Counted from the first letter of the stretch, positions 22,423-35,775 are shown. The stretch: DNA of 64,000 nucleotides from Jaltomata sinuosa (GCA_003996215.1 QJPP01007580.1:124001-188000); one strand, 5' to 3'. Notes: a model not told the origin generated them from the letters alone. Numbers and translations are program-made.

Positions 22423-24487
22423 ATAACGACTACAGTCTAGCAAGCCAAAAGTTGGGTAAATATTCTCCCCAAATAAAGTATTAGAAATTTCAAGCTAGCC
22501 TCTGATTATTTCCAAGTATAGTGATCTAGATAAATCCAGTACTTTTTGTCTCACCTAGGCCACTATAGCGGGAGAAAGGTCACTACCACGGGCCCATAAT
22601 GGCATAAATTTTCCCACTATAGTACAAGTCAGCCTTGGTCAATCCCGCCATAGCGGGCAGATCCTGCTATAGCAATGCCTCAATAATGGGAATTCGGCCT
22701 CTATAGTGGGATACATGTTATTAAATGTACTTTTAGACTAAAAAATGTTATTTTCATTCAATTTTTGTTTTATATCTGAGAAGGGAGATTTTGGGCAAAA
22801 ATCATCAATTTTCACCCAAAATCTTTCATTGAGGTAAGTTAATCCACTCATTGAACTAGTTTTTCAATGATCATTCCTTAGAATCACTAGGTTTTGATTG
22901 TATGGGGAGGATTTGACTTGACCTAGGCTACTTTTCTGGTGTAACATAGGGTAAACAAGGTGTAATCCTTAGTTTTTGATCAAGGGTTGATAATTTATGG
23001 TTGCATGCCAATAGAAATCATCCTTATAAACTTGAAAATGGTAGAATTAAGATGGAATGAATATTGAAAGAACCCTAGGATAAGGGAATGATCATGATTT
23101 TGGCTTTGGGGTTATGGGATTATTTTATAATCCTTGTATTTGTTGAGTCATTGTTGAATGATGATTACATTGTTGTTTTTAGACCATAATCAAGCAGAAA
23201 TTACAAGAAAGGGCAAGGCTCAAGTTTGTTAGAGCAGTGCAAGGCTTTGATTGAGGTAGGTAATGGTTGAATTGTAGTTGAGACTCATTTTGTTTTATGT
23301 GTGCATGTTAACTACCTCTTTGTTAATTTGTTGTAATGCATGCTGTAAATGTTAACTTATTGGATAATATTACAAGTGTTTAATCACTTAAAATGAGATT
23401 GTGTAAAAAGGCTCATTTTAAAGTGCAAGTTTGGTTGTGTTATCTTATATTGTGTTGTACATGTTGTGACATGAGTTGATATTGTAAGATGAATTGGTAA
23501 AGGTCATCGTTACAAAATTTGGTGAACTTAAGGAGTATAAGGGTATGGATATTGGAAAACGGGTGGTATAACATTGTTTTAGGATAAGGGTGGCAAACAC
23601 TAGTTGTCTGGGTTTTGGTACATGGACTGAGCTCGTCCCCTTCAAGTCATAAATAATGGGCATTTATAAGATCCTTAGCATGTGTATACACAGTATTGGT
23701 GAGTTTAACGGTTTCATGAGTGGACTGGATTACATTGTTGATGTTATTTTGGATCCATGAGTGGTCTAGGCTATTAATATACTTATATCGTGTAACTATT
23801 TGTAGAAGTACAAATGAAAAGGTAATTGTGTCAAGATTTAGTTAATTATTATTAGTCATGGTATTGACTTGGTGGATTGTTTTTACTTGTCTTATACTTG
23901 TCTGATTTACTTGGTTTTTATGGGGAAGAGACTAAGTGAAGGTATAAATGCTAAGTATTACATGGTTGTAATACTTTGCAAATAGTTGGTTATATGTTCA
24001 TATTTATTAAGTTTAGATGATCGATGACCCTACCAACTCATACTGATTTTGTAGTGATACTACATATACTCTTCTTTTTGCTGAGTGTAGAGCATATCGA
24101 CGAGACCTCAGTTTTAGCCAATGATCATTTCTGACTCAAGGGTGAGCTTCATTTTTTGAGCAATCATGAGTCTTCACATGCCATGTTCTTTTTCATTTGT
24201 TTTGGATATAAACACTTTAGTTATTCTAGGTTTCCAAGTTATACCCATAATTTATCATGTTTAGATTTTTTTGGTACAATGACTTTCAGTTTCTAGAGGC
24301 ATTTTTTACATTTAATTTATTCCATATTATTTAACTAGTAGAATTATTCAAATTGTTGGTTGATAATGGAATTGCTCATTTTGTATTTGAAAACTATTAA
24401 GTATTGGTGTTAGGTATTTGGGGTTAGATGGTTCTCCCACCAAAGGGTTCATGTGGGTGCAACTCATGATGGGTTTGGATCGTGACA
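22423..24487 (+). mobile_element. 5' LTR of element A
   Basis: Ends GGATCGTGACA before a degenerate primer site. Compared with the 3' LTR it is about 210 bp shorter, mainly because the stretch corresponding to about 59990-60195 is missing. The first ~20 bp are also unclear, so the left boundary is approximate. The palindrome cluster lies at 22555-22705. Confidence 0.8.
22555..22705. repeat. CGCTATAG palindrome cluster, A 5' LTR
   Basis: ACTATAGCGGGAG, CCGCCATAGCGGGC and CTGCTATAGC-like half-palindromes. Same position in the element and similar order as 60200-60360 in the 3' LTR. Confidence 0.75.
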
Positions 24488-24491
24488 AAGT

Positions 24492-24504
24492 TTGTATCAT
24501 AGCC
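24492..24504 (+). promoter_or_regulatory. Degenerate primer-binding site of element A
   Basis: TTGTATCATAGCC, two changes from TGGTATCAGAGCC, four bases after the LTR end at 24487. Confidence 0.7.
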
Positions 24505-24708
24505 CTAGGTTCATTGATCTCATTGTACCAAAATGAGTCCAATATAGTCTTGTAGAATGGTACAGAGACGTTTGTATTTTTCTTAGAGAAGCTATAGGAC
24601 TTTAGAAAATTATCACTTTTTTTTGTGCTATAACTTGATTCCAATTGGTATTTGGCGATCCAAATTGCTATCTGACCTTTTCATTCTATTATTTCATAGA
24701 TAGTAAAT

Positions 24709-27031
24709 ATGAGAGCTAATGGAGAAGAGCAACAACTCTCACACTAGCAATTCCAGTTACGGAGCCCACCGCGAGAGACAGAGGAGAGGGTAGGGGAAGA
24801 TAAAGAGGTAGGGAAACACCTGCCAGAGGTAGAGCTTGGGCTGCAACTAATCCAACTCAATAGAGTGTTGAGACACATCCCCCACTTGAGAATCATCATG
24901 ATGAGGTTATGAATGAGGAGAGTCTGGAATAGGAGGAGGCATCACAAGTTCTGGGAGGTGAAGCTCCTCCCCAGATATTGTCTGAACTGATTTAATAGGA
25001 ACTGGACCAATGCCTATAGTGCCTGCTTACCACTATCCAGGGATTCAGCCTGCCACAACATTAGCTCCCCGAATAGATGAGTTTTTAGGGACAGAGGCTT
25101 TCCCTCATTTGATTTTAGGTCCTCTTATGACCGGGACTGAGCATGATATGTTGACTAAGTTTTTGAAGATGAAACCTCCCACCTTTGTTGGTTCTGAGAC
25201 AAAGGATGCTTTCGAGTTTATTGTTGATTGTTACGAGAGGCTGCATAAGATGGGCATTATGGAGCATCATGGTGTGGAATTTTTGACCTTGTGGTGGAGG
25301 GCTTATATGGAATATTAGTCTTCATATTTACCTCTATTGTCATGGACTCAGTTAAATACTATATTCTTATAGAAGTATGTGCCACACACTCTATGTGACA
25401 AGAAAAAGGACGAGTTTCTGGCTCTTGAGCAGGGAAGTATGTTGGTTGTGGCCTATGAGGCTAAATTTCATGCCTTGTCCAGATATTCTACCCAATTGCT
25501 TGGTACTGAAGAGGAGAGGAACTGCCTCTTTATGAAAGGTTTGAATACTGACTTGCAGGTTATGGCTTTGTAGATGACTTCTATTGGGAGGACTTTTATT
25601 AATGTTTCTGACTTTGTAAAGAAAGTAGGAGTCAAGAAAGTTGATTAGGCGAAGATGGTAGCAAAGAAGACTCGAAATGCTAGAAACTTTAATGGATCTT
25701 AATCTTGGGGCTATAGTCATCAGGCCTATCCAGCTCATACTATTCTTGTCTGTGATCGGATGGCTATGGTCTTGTGTGACCCGAGTTCAACTTATTCATA
25801 TGTATATGTCAAATTTTCCATGAGTTTAGACATGGTTTGTGATATGCTTGACTTACCTTTGTATGTATCTACTTAGGTTGGAGACTATGTTGTAGTAACT
25901 CAAGTGTATCATGCTTGCTTTGTAATTTTTATGGGTTTTCAGTCTTGGGTGGATTTGGTTTTCCTTGATATGCTTGATTTTTATATCATCTGCAACATGA
26001 CTTGGTTATCCCTGTATCATGTTGTTCTGAACTGTAATTCTAAAATTGTGACCTTAGATATGTCTGGTATGGGTAAGTTAGAATGGGAATGTGTTTATGA
26101 GGCTGGACTTGTGAAAATAATTTCCTTCATTCGTGCTAAGAAACTAGTTGGGAAGGGGTGTTTGACCTTTTTGGTACATCTTCGGTATGTTGCTACAGAG
26201 GTCCCCTCTATTGAGTCAGTTCCTATAGTGTCTGAATTTTAGGAGGTATTTCCCACCAACTTGCCTGGTATGAATTCAGATTAGGACATTGACTTTTACA
26301 ATGATTTGGAGCTGGGCACTCTCCCAATCTATATCCCTCCCTATAGAATGGCTTTGGCTGAAGTTGAGAGAGCTCAAGACTAAGTTGTAGGAGTTACTTG
26401 ATAAGGATTCATTCATCCTAGAGCTTTTCCTTGGGGTGGTCCAGTGTTGTTTGTGAAGAAAAAAGATGGTAGCATAAGATGTGTATAGACTACCGTTAAT
26501 TGAATAAGGTTACCATCAGGAATAAGTAGCCTTTGCCTTAAATGGATGATTTATTTGACCAGTTGCAGGCTGCTTGAGTATTTTCCAAGATAGATTTGAG
26601 GTAAGGGTATCACTAATTAAAGATTCGGCCTGAGAATATACCCAAAACAACTTTCAGGACTTGTTATGGACATTATGAATTCTTAGTGATGTCCTTTGGG
26701 TTGACTAATGTGTTGGAAACATTCATAAGCTTGATGAATGGTATTTTCAAATCCTTCTTGGATTCGTTTGTGTTGCATTTATTGATGATATTTTGGCTTA
26801 CTCCAAGAGTAAGGAGGAACATGCAGGACACTTATACATAGTCTTGGTTATTTTGAAGGAGAAACAACTTTATGCTAAATTCTCAATGTAAAATTTTGAT
26901 GTCTTTTGTGTCCTTTTTGGGGAATGTGGTTTATAAAAAGGGGGTCATGGAAGATCCCCAGAAGATTGAGGTTGTTAAGAGTTTGCTCGGCCTAACTCAG
27001 TGACCGAAGTTCAGATCTTTGTGGGTATGGC
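24709..27031 (+). pseudogene. Element A gag-protease-RT, first piece
   Basis: The gag start is placed at the ATG of MRANGEEQQLSH, followed at once by a stop. The gag core is seen at 25010-25318 (KDAFEFIVDCYERLHKMGI) and 25379-25573 (FMKGLNTDLQVMA). The protease region at 25745-26242 has CDPSSTYSYV where relatives have DPGSTYSYV, then WVDLVFLDMLDFYII. RT follows from 26290 (PYRMALAEVERAQ, VLFVKKKDGS) in several frames, including FIDDIL-like coding near 26780. It ends at the CACTA insertion. It encodes the capsid, protease and reverse transcriptase of a Ty3 element. Dead: many TAG/TGA stops and frameshifts. Confidence 0.8.
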
Positions 27032-27360
27032 CACTACTAAAAAAAGCCCGAAAAGTGATAGCCAGAAGTGACGCTGTCCATTGCTTTTTTGGCCAAAATC
27101 GACAAAAAAGCGATGGACTCACTTTCGTGGGAAAATGGTCAGCTGCTTTTCAAAAAGCGATGGACAACATCGCTTTAAAAATGATGGACATCGACGAAAA
27201 TGTAAAAGCAATAATTTTTTTTAAGAAAGCGACGGACAACATCGTTATTTTTTGAAATTTAAAAAAAATATTCCTGGAAAGCAACGGATAGAGTCGCTTT
27301 TTCTAGGATTGTTTTTTAAAATTTCCAGAAAAGTGACGGCCAAAAGATATCATGTCCGTC
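27032..27360. repeat. CACTA terminal and subterminal repeats, left end
   Basis: TIR CACTACTAAAAAAAG, then repeated GCGATGGACTCAC, GCGATGGACAACATCGCTTT and GCGACGGACAACATCG motifs, many in head-to-head pairs. These are expected transposase-binding sites. Confidence 0.8.
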
Positions 27361-27546
27361 ATTTTTCTACATTTTTACCACAAGCAAAAACCTGTATTTT
27401 TAAGATGCACCACCTGTTATTTAAAAAACAAATTCAATACTGCCCAAAGCAGCACTAATTACTTCGACAACAGTCATAAAAAAATTACAACATCAACAAA
27501 AAACTAAATAAGAACTAATAATATGACTAAGCACATAAAAGGTCCA
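27361..27546. other. CACTA interior, left of the C' insertion
   Basis: AT-rich, no gene seen. Ends at the target duplication GTCCA of element C'. Confidence 0.6.
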
Positions 27547-29566
27547 TGGAACATCCCGGAACCTGATTCAGCTTTCAAACTTAGAAAAATCTGCAAAATT
27601 TGACTTTTTTAAGAACTACAGGTCTAAACCACGGACCATGGTTTGAACCACGAGCCGTAAAATGAACCCTTGGTTTAAGTCTGCAGGATCAGACTCTGGT
27701 CTGAGAACCACGAGTGGGTTCTATGGATCGTAGTTTATTCTATGGTCCATCCTGTCGACTCGTAGAACTTGATCTGATGTTTGCCAAATTCTCCAGAAAC
27801 TACGAATGGGTCTACAAACCGTAGTTCATTCTACGGTCCATCTTGTTGACTCGTAGAACACCTTTTACAGTTGATCATTTGGGCCAGGAACCACGAGTGG
27901 AAACCATGAGTCGTGGTTCAGCCTACGGCTCGTGGATTGCACCCGTGATTCCTGACGCCGATATTTTTAACAACTTTTCTTTAATTAAATCCCAAGGGTA
28001 TTTATATAATTACCCACCCTTTTAACTCTTAAATGAGGTCGTTTTGGCCACTTTTAGTAGGGTTTCTACTCCTATTAGCCTAAGTCTTTCATTATTCCTC
28101 ATTCATCTACCAAAAGAAAAAAGGAACTCCTTCAAGCTCCAAGTCTCAAGCTCGAAGTTCAAGTCTCCATTTTTTTTCATCTTAGATCAAGAAAGCTTCA
28201 ATAAGGTATGTGGGTATTTAATAAGGGATTCCTTTCACCCTTATGCTCAAAACTCATGATTTTTATTTTGATTTATGGATTTGTGAAATTAGGGTTCTTA
28301 TCCAATTTGGGGAAAACATATAGGTTCAGTTTTAAAGCATTAATTCGTGGTTTCTCATTACTTATCTATGATTTATTTGAGGTTCCTTAATTGATTTCAA
28401 AAGCCCATGTATTAATGATGATTTCTAGCATGATTCCATTGAATTGCAAGATTTCAAGTGAAAATTGACATGTTTAGATTACATGACCTTATGTATTTAT
28501 GAAAGTGCATGCCTAATTCATCAAGTTATGAATTTAGAAATAAAAGTATGTTTTGAATTATGTCTATGCTAAGTTTTGAGGATTTTGATGTATGAATCGC
28601 ATGACATTAGATATGTCCCTATGTTTTATGAAAGGTTGGGCATCTAGATATTTCTACCTAAGCCATGTGAATTGCATGGTATTAGATATGCCCTTATGCT
28701 TTTTAAACAGATTTGACATTAGATATGTTACAAGTATATGTGAGCTATATGCATATGTTTTGAAAGTAGTATTTAGCATCAAGTTGGATAGGGTGAGAGT
28801 ACCCTTAGTCCCAGAACTACGTGCCACCATAGGTGCCCTCTGTGTCTTATGAAAGGATCTTGGTAGATAAGGTTCTAACCTTTGCTGGTTAGGACAACCT
28901 TTTTCGGTGTGGGTGTATGACAATGGAGTCCATGTACCTCATCATGGTTTATGTTGGTTAAGACAATCTCCCATTTGAAGGTTATGTTTTTAAGTATTAA
29001 GCTATTCTATTTCATGCTTTAAGTTCAGCTTTTGATATTTACTTATGATACCTCTTCTATGCATGAACTCAGTTTTGAATTATGTTTCAAGTATGTTTTT
29101 ACCATGTTTATGCATATCTCACATATTTAGTACATCATATAGTACTGACGCATATCTTGCACTACATCCTTTTGATGATGCAGATTTAGGTTCCTTCCCT
29201 CTGGCTCGTGGTTAGACGTTGTTAGTTGTCCAAATTTGGTTAGTGAGTCCTCATCATTCGGCGACCTTAGCTATACTAGTTGCTTTCATGTTCTTTCCTT
29301 GGATTTCTAAGTTAGTTGGGGTGTTGTCCCGTCAACTCTTTATGACAATTTAGAGGCTTTCAGACATAGATAGTATTCGGGTCTCTCTTTTGGATTATGT
29401 TCCATCTTGACTTTATCATTTATGGATTGGGTTTCCTATATTTCTATTTATGCTTCCGCTATGTTTCCTTATGAATATCTGAGTATGTTATGACCAAGGG
29501 TTAACTTGGGGCACTTGTGGTCTCGGGTCCCATGTTACGCCTATGGGGTAGTCTTGGGGGATGACA
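27547..29566 (+). mobile_element. 5' LTR of element C'
   Basis: Starts TGGAACATCCCGG (TGTAACACC in relatives) and ends GGGGGATGACA. The first 400 bp are rich in CCACGAGTGG- and CTACGGTCC-type repeats. A TATA-like TATTTATATAAT lies at 27999-28010. No gene. Confidence 0.85.
27999..28010 (+). promoter_or_regulatory. Candidate TATA box in the C' 5' LTR
   Basis: TATTTATATAAT about 450 bp into the LTR. The 3' LTR has the diverged TATTTCTATAAT at 33009. Confidence 0.4.
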
Positions 29567-29570
29567 AACT

Positions 29571-29583
29571 TGGTATCAGAGCC
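29571..29583 (+). promoter_or_regulatory. Primer-binding site of element C' (Met tRNA)
   Basis: Perfect TGGTATCAGAGCC four bases after the LTR end at 29566. Confidence 0.9.
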
Positions 29584-29777
29584 TCGGGTTCAAGAGTCTT
29601 AGGGTGTCTGAAAGACGCATCGAGTAGATTCTTTTTCATTTGTTTGAAGCACGCCACTCTTATGAGAGGGAAGCTACAAGGTGTCTTAGGAAAAACTTCA
29701 CTTCTTTCATGATCAATATCTTACGATAGAGTTTAACTCTATTACCCTTCTACTCCATTCTTTATGCATTTCAGATT

Positions 29778-30424
29778 ATGCCTCCTTGCCTTGCCATACC
29801 TCGTCAAGTCGCTCAAAATGTTGACCCTTCGATTCTATACCTCAAGATCACAAATGTGGAGTTTAGAAATTCCATTCATATGATAGCTCAGACTATGACT
29901 GCTAAGGACAATCAGCAGGCTCCTATCCCAGTCCATCCCTAAGGTGGAGTTGTGGCCCGAGTCCGATATTTCATTCGCATAAACCCACCGGAGTTCTGGG
30001 TTTGAAAGTTGGTGAGGATCCACAAAATTTCTTGGATGAGGTAAAGAAGGTCTTTGGTGTAATGCAAGTGGGTGGTGTTGATGTTATTGAGCTAGCTTCC
30101 TACCAACTCAAGGATGTGGCTCATGTTTGGTTCACTCAATGGAGGAATGCTAGGGATAGGGATGTGGTCCCTATGACTTGGGAATGCTTTGAAAATACTT
30201 TTTCTTGATCGGTTCTTCTCGAGAGAGTTGAGACAAGGTTCTATGTTGGTTCAGGAGTACGAATTGAATTTCACCCAGCTTTCTAGGTATTCTCCTTCCA
30301 TGGTGGCTGACCCCTGGGATGAGATGAGTAAGTACGTTTATGGAGTATAAGATTTGGTAAAGAATAAGTGTAGGTACATGATTCTTTTGGGCGACATGGA
30401 TATTTTTTGACTTATGACTCATGT
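29778..30424 (+). pseudogene. Element C' gag, truncated
   Basis: Starts MPPCLAIPRQVAQNVDPS. The core, after a frameshift at about 30000, reads EDPQNFLDEVKKVFGVMQVG and DVAHVWFTQWRNARD (30002-30208). A further shift leads to the segment ending LMTHV near 30420, where the sequence jumps into RNase H. The zinc knuckle, protease and RT are missing. Confidence 0.85.
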
Positions 30425-32330
30425 CTAGGATTAGTTTAGGTTGTGTTTTGATGCAACGTGGCAAGGTGATTTCTTATGCTTCTAGACAACTTAAGTCTCA
30501 TGATAAGAACTACCCTACTCATGATCTTGAGTTGGTGGACATGGTTTTTGCTTTAAAGATTTGGAGACACTACTTGTATGGTGTTAATGTGGATGTATTC
30601 ACCGATCATAAGAGTCTTCAGTATGTGTTCACTCAAAAGGAATTGAATCTTCATCAAAAAAGATGGCTTGAGCTCCTTAAGGATTAGGATATGAGTGTGT
30701 TTTACCATCCGGGTAAGGCCGATGTAGTGGCGGATGCACTTAGTAGGTTGTCTATAGGTATTGTGTCTTTGGTTGAGGATGAAAAGAATAAATTGGCCAA
30801 GAATGTTCATCGACTTGCTCGACTAGGAGTTCACCTTATGGATTCGACACAAGGTGGGGTTATTGTTCAGAATGGTTCTGAATCATCTTTGGTATCTGAA
30901 GTGAAAGAGAAGTAAGACGGTGATCCTATTTTGCACCAGTTGAAGGGTACAATCCATTAGCAAAAAGTAGAGGTTTTCTCTTAAGGGGGAGATGGTGTGC
31001 TTTGATATTAGGGTTGATTTTATGTTCCTAACATAGATGGGTTGAGACATAAGATTTTGATAGAGGCTCATAGCTCCTGGTATTCTATTCAGCCAGATGC
31101 CACCAAGATTTACCGTGACCTATGGGAAGTCTATTGGTGGAATGATATGAAGAAGGACCTAGCAGGTTTTGTGGCTAAGTGTCCCAACTATCAACAAGTT
31201 AAAGTAGAATATCAGCGATCGGGTGGTATGACTCAGGATATTGATCTTCCTACTTGGAAGTGGGAAGTGATCAATATGTATTTCATTACTGGTTTTCCTC
31301 GTACTCATAGACAACATGTTTCTATTTGGGTGATTGTAGATAGGATGACTAAGTCATCCCACTTCTTGGACGTTAAGACTACGGACTTAGCAGAGGATTA
31401 TGCCAGACTCTACATTCGTAAGGTATTCAGATTGCATAGTGTTCTTTTTTCCATCATTTCAGATAGAGGTACTCAGTTTACATCTCTGTTTTGGATATCA
31501 TTTCAGAAGGGTCTTGGTACTCAGGTTAAGCTTAGCACAGATTTTCACCCGCAAATGGATGGCAAGGAAGGGCATACTATTTAGACATTGGAGGATATGT
31601 TGAGAGCTTATGTGATTGATTTCAAAGGTAATTGGGATGATCACTTACCTCTTATTGAGTTTGCCTACAACAACAACTTTGATTCTAGCATCCAGGTGGC
31701 TCATTATGAGGTACTTTATGGGCGGAGGTGTAGATCTCCTATTGGTTAGTTTGAGGTATGTGAGGCAGCTTTGATTGTTCCAGATTTGGTTCATGAGACT
31801 ATGGAGGAGGTTCAAATTATTAGGAAGAGGTTGAAGACCGCTCAGAGTTGGCAGAAATCATATGCAGATGTGAGGAGAAGAGAGTTGGAGTTTGAGGTTG
31901 ATGATTGTGTATTTCTGTACCCATGAAGGGTGTGATGAGATTTGGAAAGAAAGGGAAACTTAGTCCCTGCTATTTAGGTCCTTATCAAATTCTGATGAGA
32001 GTTGGTAGTGTTGGTTATGAGTTGGATTTGCCAACAGGTTTAGAAGCGGTTCATCCGATTTTCCATGTTTCTTTGTTAAAGAAGTGTGTTGGTGATCTGA
32101 CCTTGATTGTTCCTTTGGAAGATATGAGTATGAAAGATATCCTTACTTATGATGAAGTTCCTGTAGAGATCCTCGATTGTCAGGTTGGGGGTTGAGAAAC
32201 AAAAAAAATCTCTTTGGTAAAGGTCCTTCAGAGAAATCAGCTAGTTGAGGGAGCTACTTGGGAAGTAGAAGCAGCCATGAAAGCCAAGTACCTCATCTCT
32301 TCCCTTCCGACTCAGTTTCAGCTTGAGGTA
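30425..32330 (+). pseudogene. Element C' RNase H, integrase and chromodomain-like tail
   Basis: RNase H (LGCVLMQRGKVISYASRQLK, HDLELVDMVFALKIW, FTDHKSLQYVF, then ADALSRLS at 30730) lacks its first part. Integrase at 31042-31584 has a damaged zinc finger (KCPNYQQVK, where the second Cys is Tyr), D in VDRMTKSS and D in ISDRGTQFTS, but the catalytic Glu is lost (DGKEGHTI where relatives have GQAERTI), with a stop after it. The C-terminal part (31600-32300) includes YGRRCRSPIG, HPIFHVSLLKKCVGD and a chromodomain-like NQLVEGATWEVEAAM in shifted frames. Non-functional. Confidence 0.85.
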
Positions 32331-32557
32331 TTAGTTTCCTCCTTAGTATGTCCCTCCAGTTCTAGTCCATCAATTTCTCTCAAAATCCTAGCATGCATTC
32401 ACATTTTTCGAATTTAGTTCTATCATGTATTAAGTGGAAGCTCAGTTTCATGTTTATTCTTCAGTTTTCCTGTTTTGTTGCTTGGTTGGGATGTTTTCTC
32501 TCTAGTTTTTCTCGCTTAGTCTTTATTTGAGGATGAATAATCCCAGAATAGAGATAT

Positions 32558-34552
32558 TGTAACACCACAGAATCTGATCCAGCTTTTAAACTTAGAAAAA
32601 TCTGCAAAATTTAACTTTTCCAGGAACTACAGTTCCAAACCATGGACTATGATTTGAACTATGAGCCATGGAACGAACCCGTGGTTTAAGTCACAGGATC
32701 ACCCTCTAGTTTGAGAACCACGAGTGGGTTCTATGGACCGTAGTTCATGATATGGTCCGTCCTGTCGACTTATGGAACTTGATCTGAGGTCTGCTTAATT
32801 CTCCAGAAACTACAAATGGGTCTACCAACCATAGTTCATTCTATGGTTAATCCTGTTGACTCGTAGAACACCTTCTACAGTTGATCATTTGGGCCAGGAA
32901 CTATGAGTGGAAACCATGAGTCATGGTTCAGTCTATGGCTTGTGGAATGCACTCGTGATTCCTAAAGACGAGATTTTTAACAGATTTTCTTTAATTAAAT
33001 CCCAGGGATATTTCTATAATTACCCACCCTTTTAACTCTTAAGTGAGGTGGTTTTGGCCATTTTTAGTAGTTTTTCTACTCCTATTCCTCATCCATCTAC
33101 CAAAAGAGGAAATGAACTCCTTCAAGATCCAAGTCCCAAGCTCCAAGTTCAAGTCTCCATTTCTTTTCATCATAGATCAAGCAAGCTTCAATAATGTATG
33201 TGGGTATTTAATAAGGGATTTATTTCACTCATATGCCCAAAACTCATGATTTTTACTTTTATTTATGGATTTGTGAAATTAGGGTTCTTACCCAATTAGG
33301 AAAAAAATTATGGGTTCAGTTTTAAATCATCAATTCATGGTTTCTCCTTACTTATCTATGATTTATTTGAGGTTTCTTAATTGATTTCAAAAGCCCATGC
33401 ATTAAAGATGATTTCTAGCATGATTCCATTGAATTGCATGATTTCAAGTGAAAATTGGCATGTTTAGATAACATGGCCTTATGTATTTATGAAAGTGCAT
33501 GCCTAATTTTTCAAGTTATGAATTTAGAAAGAAAAATATATTATGAATTATGACTATGCTAAGTTTTAAGGATTTTGATGTATGAATTGCATGACATTAG
33601 ATATGTCCCTATGTTTTATGAAAGGTTGGGCATATAGATATGTCTACTTAAGCTATGTGAATTGCATGGTAATAGATATAACCTTATGCTTTTCAAACAG
33701 ATTTAGCATTAGATATGTCACAAGTATATGTGAGCTATATGTATATGTTTTGGGAGTAGTATTTAGCACTGAGTTGGACAGGGTGAGAGTACCCTTTGTC
33801 CCAGAACTATGTGCCACCATAGGTGCCCTCTGTGGCTTATGACTAGGATACTGGTAGATAAGGTTCTAACCTTGGCTGGTTAGGACAACCTTTTTTGGTA
33901 TGGGTGTATGACACTGGACTCCTTGTAGCTTATCATGGTTTATGTCGGTTAATATAAACTACAGTATGAAGGTTTTTAAGTATTAAGCTATTCTATTTCA
34001 TGCTTTAAGTTCAGCTTTTTATATTTACTTATGATACCTCTTTTATGCATGAACTCGGTTTTTAATTATGTTTCAAGTATGTTTTTACCATGTTTATGCA
34101 TATCTCACATATTCAGTACATCCTATAGTACTGATGCATGTCTTGCATTGCATCCTCTTTATGATGCAGATTCAGGTTCCTTCCCTCTAGCTCGTGGCTA
34201 GACATTGTCGGTTGTCCATATTTGGTTGGTGAGTCCTCATCATTCGGGGACCTTAGCTATGCTAGTTTCTTTCAGGTTCTTTCCTTGGATTTCTGAGTTA
34301 GTTGGGGTGTTGTCTCATCAACTCTTTATGACAGTTTAGAGGCTTTCAGACATAGATAGTATTCGGGTCTCTCTTTCGGATTATGTTCCATCTTGACTTT
34401 ATCATTTATGGATTGGGTTGTCTAGCTTTCTATTTATGCTTTCGCTATGTTTCCTTATGAATATCTGAGTATGTTATGACCAAGGGTTAACTTGGGGCAC
34501 TTGTGATCCCAGGTCCCAATTTACACCTAGGGGGTAGTCTCGGGGCGTGATA
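32558..34552 (+). mobile_element. 3' LTR of element C'
   Basis: Starts TGTAACACCACAG and ends GGGGCGTGATA (GTGACA mutated). Aligns over its length with 27547-29566, with many substitutions by eye, so the insertion is old. Confidence 0.85.
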
Positions 34553-35139
34553 GTCTACCAAAAGGACCTACAAAGTATTGATTAACTTAAAAAAAGTGTT
34601 AAAATGTGTCAAAATGATTAAAAGTAGAGGGAAATGAACTAAATGAGTCAATCCTATTGGTGAGGAGTATGCACATACTCCTCCTCATTATTACAATGCT
34701 CAGTCATGTCATCACTTGATGATGAGAAGGAAGGAGAATGATTCGCACTACGTCGGCGATGACTAATCAAGGAAGATACTTGTTCTTTAAGATCGTGGAC
34801 GGTCTTGCCTATATATTTATCTCTCTTAGCCTATTTTCTCTCAGATTCTGCCAAGGCATGCGTAAGTTGTGCGATCTGTTACGACATATATGCAAGCTAA
34901 ACACCATCAACCGCCTTAGCCTAGCGCGAGGATCCAATACTTGTCAGTCCTAACTTGATGCATCGTACATCATTCCTAGAGCCTCGACCATAGACTATCC
35001 CCTTTTGTCTCCCCCCTGCCACTTATTTCGATTCACATTTGAGTGGCTTCCTCCTTTGTAGGCTGGGTTGACAAGTCCTGACCTTGTTGAGTCTGGCTCT
35101 ACTTAGACAAGACACGTCCAAACTCATCCTGCATATAAA

Positions 35140-35170
35140 AAAATTATAATATATATATATATATATTAAT
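35140..35170. repeat. (AT)n microsatellite
   Basis: A run of about 12 AT dinucleotides in an intron-like part of the CACTA gene. Confidence 0.9.
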
Positions 35171-35721
35171 ACTTTAATTATATCTAAACTTTAAAACTTA
35201 CATAGGCGTCTTGGTCCCTCTGCTCAACACATACATTTGGATCTGATTCATTTTTTTCTCTCTTACGTGGCCTCTTCAAAAGAGCTCAGCCTAAGTCAGA
35301 GGGTGCCACAATTACTTCTCCTGCAAACAAAATAAAATTTAAGATAATTAAGTAATTAATATTTAATCAAGTTTATATAAATATATAAGTTAGAAGGTTA
35401 ATATTATTACTTACCATTTTCCTTTCAATCTCTATTACGCTGTTTACACCCATAGTGTGCAACGATCCACCTTTGACACTGGCCCTGGCTTTCTTGGCTT
35501 GTTCAGGCAATGCTTTGAACTCTGTCGTATTCCAATATTCTGTAAGATGCTCATGAAGATGAGGTATAAGCTAAGATCTACACTTTTTACTATCATGAAC
35601 TCTTTTAAGCCATTGGGACAGTCTGACACCAGCCTTCCTCTCGAAAGTAGTGGAAATAATCTTATTGTACTTTCACTTCCAAGTACACATTGTCTAAAAG
35701 AGAGAAACGACTAGTGTTCGA

Positions 35722-35771
<50 letters not shown>

Positions 35772-35775
35772 ATAT
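35722..35775. repeat. (AT)n(GTAT)n microsatellite
   Basis: About 18 AT units followed by GTATGTATGTATATAT, between two transposase exons. Confidence 0.9.

Larger units (their letters stand above)
27547..34552 (+). mobile_element. Element C': Tekay/Del-like Ty3 element, internally deleted
   Basis: LTRs 27547-29566 and 32558-34552 match across their length. The flanks are GTCCA (27542-27546) and GTCTA (34553-34557), a 5-bp target duplication with one later change. A Met-tRNA primer site follows the 5' LTR. The interior is only about 3 kb (gag, then RNase H, integrase and chromodomain-like tail). The same family as element C, whose interior is about 4.5 kb. Confidence 0.9.
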
